Assembly (NCBI RefSeq): GCF_003864335.1
Contig: NZ_BEXA01000002.1
Span: 310,001-374,000 of the forward strand
DNA from: Lentilactobacillus kosonis
GTDB taxonomy: Bacteria; Bacillota; Bacilli; Lactobacillales; Lactobacillaceae
Length of the DNA stretch: 64,000 nucleotides
Direction: 5' to 3'
Shown here: positions 1 through 8,681 of the stretch, one piece after another
Layout: the number at the start of each line of letters is the position of its first letter
How positions within the stretch are numbered: the stretch's first letter is position 1
The notes under the pieces: model-generated
The model's database searches: none
What the model saw: the letters and a program-made list of their open reading frames with translations, nothing else
Told to the model about the DNA's origin: nothing
Position numbers and translations under genes: made by a program

Positions 1-39
1 TAATTGTTCATTATGATGAATATAATCATTTTTTTGCAT
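1..39 (-). CDS. Start of an unidentified gene (5' end only)
   Basis: On the minus strand an ATG at 39-37 opens a frame of 13 codons running out of the window (MQKNDYIHHNEQL). An AAGGAG Shine-Dalgarno sequence lies at 53-48, eight bases upstream, which is ideal spacing and is the main reason to call a gene. Too little protein is present to assign a family. Confidence 0.6.
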   Translation of the reverse strand, partial: MQKNDYIHHNEQL

Positions 40-971
40 TTTATAAACTCCTTAAAAATTGTGGTTTTTGGTGGGGCCATTTTATTTATAAATTATAACT
101 TGATAAAACTTATATTTTACTAAGTTTTATTGTAGCATGAAATGCGAGCAACGCCAATATTTATATAACATTAGATAGGTTGACAATTTATTCCTTTTAG
201 TTCAGCAAACCGCTTTAATTCAATTTATCTTCATCATTCTTCTAGAAATCATTAGCTTGACTTATTCTAAGTTAATATATATTTATTTAGATTCTCAATC
301 AATTATGTAGTTCAACAGATGTCTTTGATTGAATATATCATTATTTAATTGGTAGATCGTAATTTCTTAGTAATCGATTAAATTTACTAGTGGATATCTT
401 AGTACGATCGAGCAAATTACTAAGGATGACGCTTTAACAACACTTGCCAGGATTACGTAAATTAACTCGATCTGGACGTTATATAAACGGATTCTGACGA
501 ACAGTTTATCTTGTGGACCGTGACTTATCCATTTAATAAATTCCCAAATATGTGTAATGGATTAAACCGTTTATTAATGAATATAATTAATAAGAACTGG
601 TCTTTAAATGTTGCAATAAATGTTGGTAATGATCACTACGCATTAAAGATTGAAATATATTTTTCAGGCTAAGATACGCAAGATTCAAACATTGATATTC
701 AATCAAGTTCGCATTGATTATTTTAAACAACCACAAAATTATATTGTTATCGGAATTGGTTAAATTGGTTAATTGTTCAAACAACTAATACATGATGGAA
801 ATCCGCCTTGAACCACCGTTGTTTTTTAAATATCTATACTTCGTATAATATATATTATGTAAAGTTAAAAATGTAAAGTAGATTTTTCCAACAATCTTTA
901 ATATCCCCTCTATACAAAAAATCCTAAAGATCAAGGAAATTCGATCTTTAGATTTTAGTTTATTAAACTGC
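40..971. other. Gene-poor AT-rich region
   Basis: This is the longest stretch in the window without a convincing gene. It is very AT-rich and stop codons are dense in all frames. The only open frame of note, 587-784 on the minus strand (65 codons), has no recognisable motif and no good ribosome binding site. The right end must hold the 3' flank of the oxidoreductase at 972-1922, and the left end the promoter of the gene starting at 39. The rest may be a decayed gene, but no parent family could be recognised. Confidence 0.5.
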
Positions 972-1922
972 CTAAATCATTATCACTGGTCGTCCGGTTG
1001 CTTCCCATGCTTCAGAAATATCTGCTAATGCGAACTTATTCACGTTTAGTTGTAAATTACCTGCTGCAGCGTAATCATATAACTTAGGTAATTCTGACTG
1101 CAAGTATGTGATAAATTCTTGATTATCAAAACTACCAATTCCTGAACCGACTAACGTTAAATCACGGCTCCTAAATAATTGTGACGTCAAAGTAACTTCG
1201 GCTCCAGCCATCTGTCCAATTGTTACGTAAACTAACGGCTTTACCAATTTAATCCGACTAAGTGCATTAAAAATGATTTCTGCTGGATGTCCCCAAAGAT
1301 AATCGACGATTACACTAATTGGATTATCTTTATAGAGTTCTTTAATCTGCCTTTCGATATCTTTATCAGAGTCAGTTAATAAAACGACATCATCTGCGCC
1401 TAATGATTTTAATTCAGCTAGCTTAGATTCGCTTCTTCCAGTTGCAATTACCTTGCTAGCACCGCGATATTTTGCCATCTGAACGGCCATCATACCTGTT
1501 GAACCAGTTGCACCATTAACCAACACAACATCGCCTGCCTTAATTTTTCCACGAATTGTTAAAGCAATATCTGAACCCATTAAGACATTGGGCATTGCTG
1601 CAGCAAGCGCTGGATCCAACTGATTTGGCACAGGAACTAATTGGTTTTTATTTACCAATGCCTTTTCAGCCATCATGCCAGATAAGCCCATTGCAAATAC
1701 GAGCTTACCATCGTCAGTTTTGGCAACACCATCCATACCCATAACTGCAGGCAAAGGATCAAAATTAGTGTAATGCTTTCCGGCTGCTTTACCAATATCA
1801 AGCCGTTTAATTGATGACGCAACTGGTGTGACAATCATTTGATTTGAATCTTTTACTATCGGATCATCGATATCCTGATAAACTGGAACTTTACCATATT
1901 CATTTAAAACTGCTGCTTTCAA
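972..1922 (-). CDS. Zinc-independent MDR family oxidoreductase (quinone reductase-like)
   Basis: A 316-residue medium-chain dehydrogenase/reductase. The N-terminal GroES-like domain begins MKAAVLNEYGK. The NAD(P)-binding Rossmann segment near residues 133-165 reads VLVNGATGSTG, followed by a basic GRSESKL stretch that would suit NADP(H). The zinc-ligand pattern of alcohol dehydrogenases is not seen, so the quinone oxidoreductase/enoyl reductase-like branch is likely; the substrate is unknown. The start is a TTG at 1922, chosen because GAGGTG sits seven bases upstream (1935-1930) and the next residues are the conserved start of the family. It appears to be a single-gene unit. Confidence 0.85.
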   Translation of the reverse strand: MKAAVLNEYGKVPVYQDIDDPIVKDSNQMIVTPVASSIKRLDIGKAAGKHYTNFDPLPAVMGMDGVAKTDDGKLVFAMGLSGMMAEKALVNKNQLVPVPNQLDPALAAAMPNVLMGSDIALTIRGKIKAGDVVLVNGATGSTGMMAVQMAKYRGASKVIATGRSESKLAELKSLGADDVVLLTDSDKDIERQIKELYKDNPISVIVDYLWGHPAEIIFNALSRIKLVKPLVYVTIGQMAGAEVTLTSQLFRSRDLTLVGSGIGSFDNQEFITYLQSELPKLYDYAAAGNLQLNVNKFALADISEAWEATGRPVIMI

Positions 1923-2148
1923 TTAATTCACCTCATTATTCATAATTAATATCCATGATTAAGTATGAATGTTTTACTATTTAAAATATATTATGTTACT
2001 GAAACAACAAGTTTGCAAAACATTTGGCTAACGATCTTCAGCCCATTACAATAATGATTTTTTACCCAATAGTTGTATGCTACAAATATGTAAATTGCAT
2101 TATACAATATCTTGATTTAGTCACATCAAGCGCGAATCATTTATTTAA
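1923..2148. other. Intergenic region upstream of the MDR gene
   Basis: About 225 AT-rich bases lie between the oxidoreductase start and the folT terminator. The oxidoreductase promoter must be here, on the minus strand. No open frame, repeat or structured RNA was recognised. Confidence 0.5.
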
Positions 2149-2188
2149 AAAATCCCTATAAGATATTTACCATATCCTATAGGGATTT
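2149..2188 (-). terminator. Rho-independent terminator after folT
   Basis: A nearly perfect 17-bp stem (AAATCCCTATA arms, one mismatch) with a five-base loop lies 20 bases beyond the folT stop codon. On the minus strand it is followed by a run of T. Confidence 0.8.
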
Positions 2189-2208
2189 AATCCGTCATGA
2201 TGTCTTAT

Positions 2209-2748
2209 TTAATAATATTTTCTTTTAATTTTTATAAACTGTGATGATTTAAGGATGGTGTAAATTATAGCAATTTGGATTGGCGTCATGATTATTTGTT
2301 TAATTAGTCGGTCAAACAATAAGATTAAAATTTGTGTCGGCGCTTGATAAGTTGACCCCAACGAAATCCAAATCGTATTCAGAATCAAATTAACAAAGAT
2401 GGCAATTAGTATTTGCGCAATAACCACCCTCGCTAATCTAACTGGCTTATCATACAGTAACCAACCATATATTAAGGCTCCAAAAATTGCAGAAATAGTG
2501 AAACCAACGTTATATACTTGACCAGAAATTAATGTGCCAATCACATCAGTCAAACCAGCAATTGTGGCAGACCAAATCGGACCATACAAATAGCTAGCTA
2601 CCACCACTACAATAAACCCGGACCCAATCTGAATGGACCTGGTACCAAATGTTAATCGATCAGCAATTAATCCCAACGCCATGATAATTCCTAGCATTGT
2701 CATATCTAATGTACGAAGTTTTGGAAACCTAAATAGTACTGAAATCAT
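2209..2748 (-). CDS. folT: Folate ECF transporter S component FolT
   Basis: A 179-residue hydrophobic protein with about six membrane segments, the size of ECF S components. The N-terminal segment with the Leu/Ala-rich ALGLIADRLTFG motif and the late LNTIWIS motif match the FolT family, which binds folate at the membrane and passes it to a shared EcfA/EcfA'/EcfT energising module; that module is not encoded here. Assignment to folate rather than another vitamin is strongly supported by the tetrahydrofolate riboswitch directly upstream. The start at 2748 has an AGGAG sequence at 2763-2759. It is transcribed alone, between the riboswitch and its own terminator. Confidence 0.92.
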   Translation of the reverse strand: MISVLFRFPKLRTLDMTMLGIIMALGLIADRLTFGTRSIQIGSGFIVVVVASYLYGPIWSATIAGLTDVIGTLISGQVYNVGFTISAIFGALIYGWLLYDKPVRLARVVIAQILIAIFVNLILNTIWISLGSTYQAPTQILILLFDRLIKQIIMTPIQIAIIYTILKSSQFIKIKRKYY

Positions 2749-2758
2749 AATAATGCAT

Positions 2759-2774
2759 CTCCTAAACGGAGCTC
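2759..2774 (-). promoter_or_regulatory. Shine-Dalgarno-sequestering hairpin of the THF riboswitch
   Basis: CTCC (2771-2768) can pair with the GGAG ribosome binding site of folT (2762-2759) around a five-base loop. There is no T-run terminator between aptamer and start codon, so control of translation initiation is the likely mode. This is inferred from complementarity only. Confidence 0.65.
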
Positions 2775-2811
2775 ACCAAAATTTAGAATCCACGGTTCAC
2801 TAAATTCGAAT

Positions 2812-2899
2812 GGCGAATGCGGATATAGCATCGCAAGTAAAATTACTTTTCGTTCAGAGTTCACATTCCGTTCCTCCGACACTTAACGCACTATATCCT
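2812..2899 (-). promoter_or_regulatory. Tetrahydrofolate (THF) riboswitch controlling folT
   Basis: Read on the minus strand, the folT leader has the conserved core GCGTTAAGTGT, a CGGAATGTG segment, and a closing helix in which GGATATAG (2898-2891) pairs with CTATATCC (2828-2821). This is the folT/THF aptamer layout known in Firmicutes, where THF binding lowers expression of folate uptake genes. The match was made by eye on the conserved bases; a covariance-model search was not possible. Confidence 0.85.
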
Positions 2900-2943
2900 A
2901 CCCCAAAATTTTAATTCAACGATTAGTATAGCATAACAAACAA

Positions 2944-2972
2944 AAACAACCACAAATTGATTATGGTTGTTT
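2944..2972 (-). terminator. Rho-independent terminator after degV/marR
   Basis: AAACAACCA (2944-2952) pairs with TGGTTGTTT (2964-2972). The hairpin lies 14 bases past the stop codon of the minus-strand DegV gene and runs into T residues. Confidence 0.7.
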
Positions 2973-2985
2973 AAACGTTTAATAA

Positions 2986-3858
2986 TTAAAGCTCATCTTT
3001 TTCGAAATCTCTTAGCCAAGCTAGCGCTAGCGCCTTATCACCTAAATGAGTGCCAATTACGGGTCCAAAATAACTCCGCTCAATGGGGATATCCGGATAC
3101 TGTTCATGAATGGTTTTAGCCCATTCTTCACCCGACTTAGGATCATTAGCATCTAAAATTAACGCTCTCAATGGATAGTTAAGGCTTGCTTGTGCTTCAG
3201 CAAATTTTTCTTCAACCCGCTTAAGCGCTTTTTTTCTAGATCTTATTTTTTCAATAGCAATAATTTCGTGACTATTATTATCAAATGTTAACAACGGTTT
3301 AATTTTTAGTAAACCACCAATAAACGCAGAAGCATTGGATAATCGACCACCACGAACTAAGTTTTGCAAGTCATCAACAACAAATAATTCGTCATATGTT
3401 GACCTTAAATCATTCAAATACGCAATGATTTGTTCAGGAGTACGACCTAGTTTAGCCATCTTACTTGCCTGAATCGCAAGGTAGCCCATTAACTTAACTG
3501 TGATTTGAGAATCATAAGGAATGACTTTGATGCTTTCGATGGTTGGAGCGATGGTAACTAATGAACTATACATACCTGAAATCGTACTTGCTAAATGAAT
3601 ACTAATGACCGCGTCGTATCCCTGTTTTGCAAGTGAGTTATAAACATCAATCATTTCGCCAACAGGTGGTTGTGACGTACTTGGGAAAGATTTTGAGGTA
3701 GCAAGTTTTTCATAAAACTCTTCATTGGTAATATCTATTCCTTCTTTATACTCTCGACCATCAATAATTAGCGGGATTGGTACAACGGTTATATTATATT
3801 TTTCAACTTCCTCTTTAGAGAGGTAAGCTGTACTATCTGTTACAATTGCAGTTTTCAT
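2986..3858 (-). CDS. DegV family fatty-acid-binding protein (first of two)
   Basis: A 290-residue DegV/DAK2-like protein. The family binds a fatty acid and, as FakB in other Firmicutes, presents it to the FakA kinase. Visible landmarks are IVTDSTAYLS at the start, SQPPVGEM near residue 60, the SGMYSS lipid-contact region near 93-98, and RGGRLSNASAFIG near 169-181. It lies 22 bases downstream of the MarR gene and is probably cotranscribed with it. A paralogue is at 44529-45374. Which fatty acid each binds cannot be told from sequence. Confidence 0.9.
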   Translation of the reverse strand: MKTAIVTDSTAYLSKEEVEKYNITVVPIPLIIDGREYKEGIDITNEEFYEKLATSKSFPSTSQPPVGEMIDVYNSLAKQGYDAVISIHLASTISGMYSSLVTIAPTIESIKVIPYDSQITVKLMGYLAIQASKMAKLGRTPEQIIAYLNDLRSTYDELFVVDDLQNLVRGGRLSNASAFIGGLLKIKPLLTFDNNSHEIIAIEKIRSRKKALKRVEEKFAEAQASLNYPLRALILDANDPKSGEEWAKTIHEQYPDIPIERSYFGPVIGTHLGDKALALAWLRDFEKDEL

Positions 3859-3880
3859 TTTTCACCCATCCAATAATATT

Positions 3881-4324
3881 TTAGCTTCGGTTAATACTAT
3901 TATTCAACCGATTAATTAATATCTTTAACAATCTTGTCTCTTCATCAGTCCAACGCTCAAAGATTATTGTCTTTAATTCTTCAAGCTGCTTAGTTAGGTT
4001 ACGGCTAACGCGTACGCCCTCCTCATTAGCAGAATAAACCAACTGGCGTTTATCCACCCCGATAGCGACCTTATCAACCATTTGCTTATCAAGAAGTCGC
4101 TTTAACTGTCTAGATAGCGTGGAAATATCCAAAGTCGTAGCTACAGATAACTTCTCCTGAGTATTATTTCCGGCAATAATTTGTTGGAGTAAACGCCATT
4201 CAGCCATTGTCAATTTACCTTGTCTAATAATTCTAACAGATTTTTCAGTATATGCATTAGCAGAATCTATTAATCCTTCGAGAATTTCTTTCATAAGACG
4301 CCTCCTAACATCATCAATTATCAA
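3881..4324 (-). CDS. MarR family transcriptional regulator
   Basis: A 147-residue winged-helix protein with MarR architecture. The recognition helix region is near residues 60-80 (LSVATTLDISTLSRQLKRLL), followed by the basic wing KVAIGVDKRQLVY. It lies directly upstream of a DegV fatty-acid-binding gene and is divergent from rqcH, with 84 bases between the two start codons. Pairing of a MarR protein with FakB/DegV suggests control by lipid or fatty acid, but no operator was identified. Confidence 0.85.
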   Translation of the reverse strand: MIIDDVRRRLMKEILEGLIDSANAYTEKSVRIIRQGKLTMAEWRLLQQIIAGNNTQEKLSVATTLDISTLSRQLKRLLDKQMVDKVAIGVDKRQLVYSANEEGVRVSRNLTKQLEELKTIIFERWTDEETRLLKILINRLNNSINRS

Positions 4325-4408
4325 AAACCAGCATTATCGCTTCGCAGTCACTCAAATTTAGGCTATACTAGAGGTTGCAGTTTTTATGCATAGAAAGGAA
4401 GTGGAACT

Positions 4409-6117
4409 ATGTCATTTGATGGTTCATTCACACATTCAATGGAAAAAGAACTAACCTCGCTACTAGTAACTGGCCGAGTTAGTAAAATCAACCAACCATA
4501 TCCCAACGAACTATTATTAACAATCAGAGCTCATAGTAAGAACCACACTGTACTACTATCTGCTAATCCTAGTTATGCTCGGGTCCAAATAACTAAAATA
4601 CCAGCAGCTAATCCTGCAGTGCCCAATAACTTTACAATGGTCCTTCGCAAACACCTTAGTGGTTCCATCTTAACTAAAGTTAACCAATTAGATAATGACC
4701 GGGTGCTACAATTTCACTTTTCTGGTCGTAACGAAATCGGTGATCAAACATCATTAATGCTAGTCGTTGAAATCATGGCCAGACATAGTAACGTTATCTT
4801 AGTTGATGAAGCTACTAATAAGGTAATTGACGCTATTAAGCGAGTTGGTTCAGACGTAAATCGTTACCGAACCCTGCTTCCTGGATCAACTTACGTTAAC
4901 CCACCAAAGCAAGATTTATTGAATCCATTTACAATAACTAACTTTGAAATGATTCAAAAGTTAATTATCCAATACCCCAACGTCGATGTTTTAGCTGAAC
5001 AATTGCGTAACACCTTACAAGGTCTTGGCACTGATACCTCCCTTGCTTTAGCAACTTGGTTGCATCAAGACGGCGGGTTGGAAGATAATTTCAATAACTT
5101 CTTTAAGCAATTTGATGAACCTTCCCCTGTTCTTAGTGAACTTGATAATAACAAAATCAATTTTACCGCATTTCCATATCCCGATACAGTTGAAAATAAA
5201 ACTTTTCCAACTTTAAGCGAATTATTAGATGCATTTTATGCATCTAAGGCTCAACGCGATCGTGTTCGGGAACAAGGATCGGTATTAATTGCTGTTGTGC
5301 GCAAACAACTAAAAAAAGAACCGCAATAAGCTCAAGAATCTTGATAGAGATTTAAAGCAAACCGAACATGCTGATTCATTTAGAATTCAAGGTGAGATTC
5401 TCACAACGTACCTGAACAAGATTCAACGTGGTGATAATCAAATTGAATTACCTAATTTTTATGATGAAAACAAGCCCATCAAGATCAGTTTAGATAACAG
5501 CATTTCCCCTTCTGAAAATGCCCAAAAATATTTTAAAAAATATCAAAAACTGAAGAACGCCGTGAAATACCTTCATGAACAAATTGAGATTACTCAAGCT
5601 GAAGTTAATTACTTTGAAAACATTCAAAGCCAAATTGAGCTTGCTAATCCCGAAGACTTAGTTGATATTCGACTTGAGTTAGAGCAAGAAGGATATCTTA
5701 GAAATCATGATCAGCATAAAAAGGCTAAGAAGAATCGTCAAAAGATTAGTAAGCCTGAACATTATACGGCCACTGATGGGACTGAAATTTTGGTCGGTAA
5801 AAATAACCTCCAAAATGAAAAGTTAACGATGCATACTGCGGATAAACGTGAAACTTGGTTGCATACCAAGGATATTCCAGGATCTCATGTAATTATTCGG
5901 AGCTTTGACCCTAGTGAAGAAACCATTGTTGAAGCCGCTAACCTGGCAGCTTACTTCTCTAAAGCTCAAAATTCAACTAAAGTTCCAGTTGACTACACTA
6001 AGGTGAAAAATATTCGAAAGCCGAACGGAACAAAAACCCGGTTATGTAATTTACGATAACCAGACAACCCTCTTGATTGATCCTAATCCAGAATTAGTTG
6101 CTAAATTACGCAGATAA
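4409..6117 (+). CDS. rqcH: RqcH / NFACT ribosome quality control protein (two frameshifts)
   Basis: RqcH (older names FbpA, fibronectin-binding protein) adds C-terminal alanine tails to nascent chains on stalled 50S subunits. The NFACT-N domain begins MSFDGSFTHSMEKEL; a coiled-coil lies in the middle and the NFACT-R domain holds the family motif WLHTKDIPGSH near residues 450-470. Two extra A residues break the frame, in the A7 run at 5311-5317 and the A5 run at 6032-6036. Removing one A from each gives an unbroken protein of 568 residues ending VAKLRR, typical of the family. The ribosome binding site is AAGGAAG. The breaks look like sequencing error. Confidence 0.92.
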
Positions 6118-6122
6118 CAAAT

Positions 6123-6160
6123 AAAAATCGTGATTACGTAAGTAAGATCACGGATTTTTT
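6123..6160. terminator. Bidirectional terminator between rqcH and carB-like gene
   Basis: AAATCGTGAT pairs with ATCACGGATTT (one bulge), with A residues on the left and a T-run on the right, between two convergent genes. Confidence 0.7.
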
Positions 6161-6164
6161 ATTT

Positions 6165-8681
6165 TTAATCTAATTCATAATTTTCAAAATTTTGATAGCT
6201 AATTTTAGCACCCGATTCTTGAGCGATTGTGCCATCTGTCAGATTTGACTGTAATGCTTCAAATGGAAATACTGCATTCAAATAAGCAAATCGTTTATGT
6301 GTAAATGAGCGCAATTCCTCTTCGATCAATAATGTATTATCTAATCCAAGATATTTTCTTACCAAAACCGCAATCCAATTAATACCGGTAACCTTGCTTA
6401 AAAATGTAGTCTCGGTAATCGTCATTGGCCGGATACCAACAAATTCAAAGTTGTTATCCGTCTTATGATAAAGCACTTGAACTAGTCCTTGCCAATCACT
6501 AGGATTCAACTCATTGATAGCCATGTTAACCAACTTCGACGCATCCTGCTTCCAGTTAGTCATGGGAATTTGTAATTGCGTTAAAAAACGCAACTTATTT
6601 TTCCCTTGGGGATTGGAAAAACTTACTGTTGTAATCGGAATAACCTGATCACCATCAACAAAAAAATCAACCGCATTAGATACAGCAGTATCATTAAACA
6701 CTGATGTGTGTTGATCTGGCGGTAAAATAACCACATTCAAATTCTCGAATTTTTTCAATTGATTTGATAAGAAATGTCGATTTCCTGGTAGAAAAATTAC
6801 ATCTGGTCGTTCGAGTTTGACAATGCTTAAAATATTCCCCAGTTGAATTGGCTCAATATACTGTTTGTCGCTAATACTTGGCGCCAATGAAACAGCGTTA
6901 GGATTTGTATTCATAATTATTGTTTTGTATCCCGTTTTTCTGAGTTGAAGCAATATTTGCGCAGTGTAATAATCAGCCCCCGTATTGGGTCCGAGCTGAT
7001 TTCCGCCACGGCCTATCACTAAAGCAATCTTACCATCTTCAAACGGCTTACTCTCGTTTTCATTCTCATAACTTGAATAAAAAACGTTAGTGTTGTCGAC
7101 TAATTCGCCACCAGTAGGTTCAATCCCCTTAAAGGTGATCTTATGATTAACATTATCATTCATTCGAATAATGGTTGAAATACTTACCTGCCAAAGTTCA
7201 GCTAACATACCATCACCAAACCCATAGCGGTGCCCCACTTCGATTGAATGTTCTGACAATGGATGATTAATTACATAGTCTTGAGCTTTTAGTAATTGAT
7301 TTAGTTTATAAAAGTAAAATTTATCAATCTTAGTCAGTTCAGACAATTCATCGATTGAGAATCCTCGCCTTAAGGCCTCCATTAAAATTAGCATGCGGCT
7401 AGCCAATGGATGAATTAATTGATTAATCAATTCGTCATCGTTAACCTTAGAGACACTTGGTAAAATATCTCTAGGTGATAGCTGTGAACTGTGCAGTGCT
7501 TTAATAATGGCTTCCTCAACAGTTCGGCCAACTCCGATTGTTGACCCAACGGATTTCATAATTGTATTTAAATGCTGGTCGACATCCTCGATGTCTTCAA
7601 ATGGCCAAATTGGAACTCTAACCACGATATGGTCCGTTGTTGGTTCCATGATTCCCATAAACTTATTATATCGGCTAGGCAGCTTAATCTCCGTTAATGA
7701 ATAGCCCAATTCAAGAAATGTCGCAACATATGAAAGTGGGTAGCCAGTCACTTTAGCAGCTAGTGCCGTGTTACGAGTATAGTACGGACTAACCTTAGTA
7801 ACAAAATGACTATTTTCCATTCGATGTTGAGCGAATTGGACGTGACACGTCCCAGTGATTCCAAGTGCATCCATAATTCTAAAAGTGGCTGTTCTTAATC
7901 GTTGGTATTCTTCATTAAGTAACGTTTGAGTTGGAGCAAAAATAATTGAGTCACCTGAGTGAATTCCAATAGGATCCATGTCTTCTAAACCAGAAACTAA
8001 AATTTTGTTTCCCTGAGCGTCTCGAATCCCAACCATTTCTATTTCCTTGTAGCCAACAATACTTTGCTCAATGGAACAGCGTTTAATGTAAGTCCGTTTA
8101 AAACTAACATCTAAGGCCTCTTCAAGTTCTTCAGTATTATTGCAAATAAATCTACTAGTATCATGATTAGGTGAAATTGGTTTAACAATTACCGGAAAAT
8201 CAACTTTACGAACAAAATCAAGGGCCTCATCTTCATTAGCAACGATTACTGATTCAATTGTTCGCTCGTTAATGTCCGACAGCGTACGTTTCAATTCAAT
8301 GTTTTCAACAACCTTTGACAAGTTAGCATCTCTAACTCCTACCAATGAAACATTATTCTCTTCTAAAACTCCACTCTCAGATAACTGCCAAGCAATTTGC
8401 ATTGCCTTAAGGCCACCATTGGTTGGCATAATGGCATCCGGTTGTTCTCGCTCAATAATGTTAACCACATTAGTAAAGTTAACTTCCAATACAAAAACAT
8501 CAGCTGCTTGGATTTCTTCAGCCATGACTGAAAATGGATTGTTATCAATTAGTAAAATTTTAGCCCCAGTTTTTCGCAATGCCGTCAATCGTTCCAAACC
8601 AGATGCATCAAATTCATTTTCGATGCCAACATTTGTTGGTCCACTTCCGATAATCAAAACTTTTTTAATATCTAGAGGCAT
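6165..8681 (-). CDS. Degenerate carbamoyl-phosphate synthase large-subunit-like protein
   Basis: An uninterrupted 838-residue CarB homologue; working CarB is about 1060. The N-terminal half aligns throughout (GSGPTNVGIENEFDASG at 12-28, GYKEIEM near 210, VQFA near 281-284), but key ATP-grasp residues are gone. The glycine loop of the form TLGGTGGG is replaced by ISPNHDTS (169-176), and the metal-binding E-V-N-P-R is replaced by K-V-S-P-Y (296-300). The second half keeps a pre-ATP-grasp fold (LVIGRGGNQLG), but its ATP-grasp core is mostly missing and the C-terminal allosteric domain is absent. Catalysis as a CPSase is very unlikely. The start overlaps the carA-like gene by 17 bases, implying coupled translation. 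Clean frame and codon usage argue that it is expressed and selected. Confidence 0.85.
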   Translation of the reverse strand: MPLDIKKVLIIGSGPTNVGIENEFDASGLERLTALRKTGAKILLIDNNPFSVMAEEIQAADVFVLEVNFTNVVNIIEREQPDAIMPTNGGLKAMQIAWQLSESGVLEENNVSLVGVRDANLSKVVENIELKRTLSDINERTIESVIVANEDEALDFVRKVDFPVIVKPISPNHDTSRFICNNTEELEEALDVSFKRTYIKRCSIEQSIVGYKEIEMVGIRDAQGNKILVSGLEDMDPIGIHSGDSIIFAPTQTLLNEEYQRLRTATFRIMDALGITGTCHVQFAQHRMENSHFVTKVSPYYTRNTALAAKVTGYPLSYVATFLELGYSLTEIKLPSRYNKFMGIMEPTTDHIVVRVPIWPFEDIEDVDQHLNTIMKSVGSTIGVGRTVEEAIIKALHSSQLSPRDILPSVSKVNDDELINQLIHPLASRMLILMEALRRGFSIDELSELTKIDKFYFYKLNQLLKAQDYVINHPLSEHSIEVGHRYGFGDGMLAELWQVSISTIIRMNDNVNHKITFKGIEPTGGELVDNTNVFYSSYENENESKPFEDGKIALVIGRGGNQLGPNTGADYYTAQILLQLRKTGYKTIIMNTNPNAVSLAPSISDKQYIEPIQLGNILSIVKLERPDVIFLPGNRHFLSNQLKKFENLNVVILPPDQHTSVFNDTAVSNAVDFFVDGDQVIPITTVSFSNPQGKNKLRFLTQLQIPMTNWKQDASKLVNMAINELNPSDWQGLVQVLYHKTDNNFEFVGIRPMTITETTFLSKVTGINWIAVLVRKYLGLDNTLLIEEELRSFTHKRFAYLNAVFPFEALQSNLTDGTIAQESGAKISYQNFENYELD

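Noticed and set aside
587-784. 65-codon minus-strand frame that could be a transposase remnant
   Set aside because: No family motif, no ribosome binding site and no flanking inverted repeats were found; similarity to ISL3-type transposases was too weak to claim.
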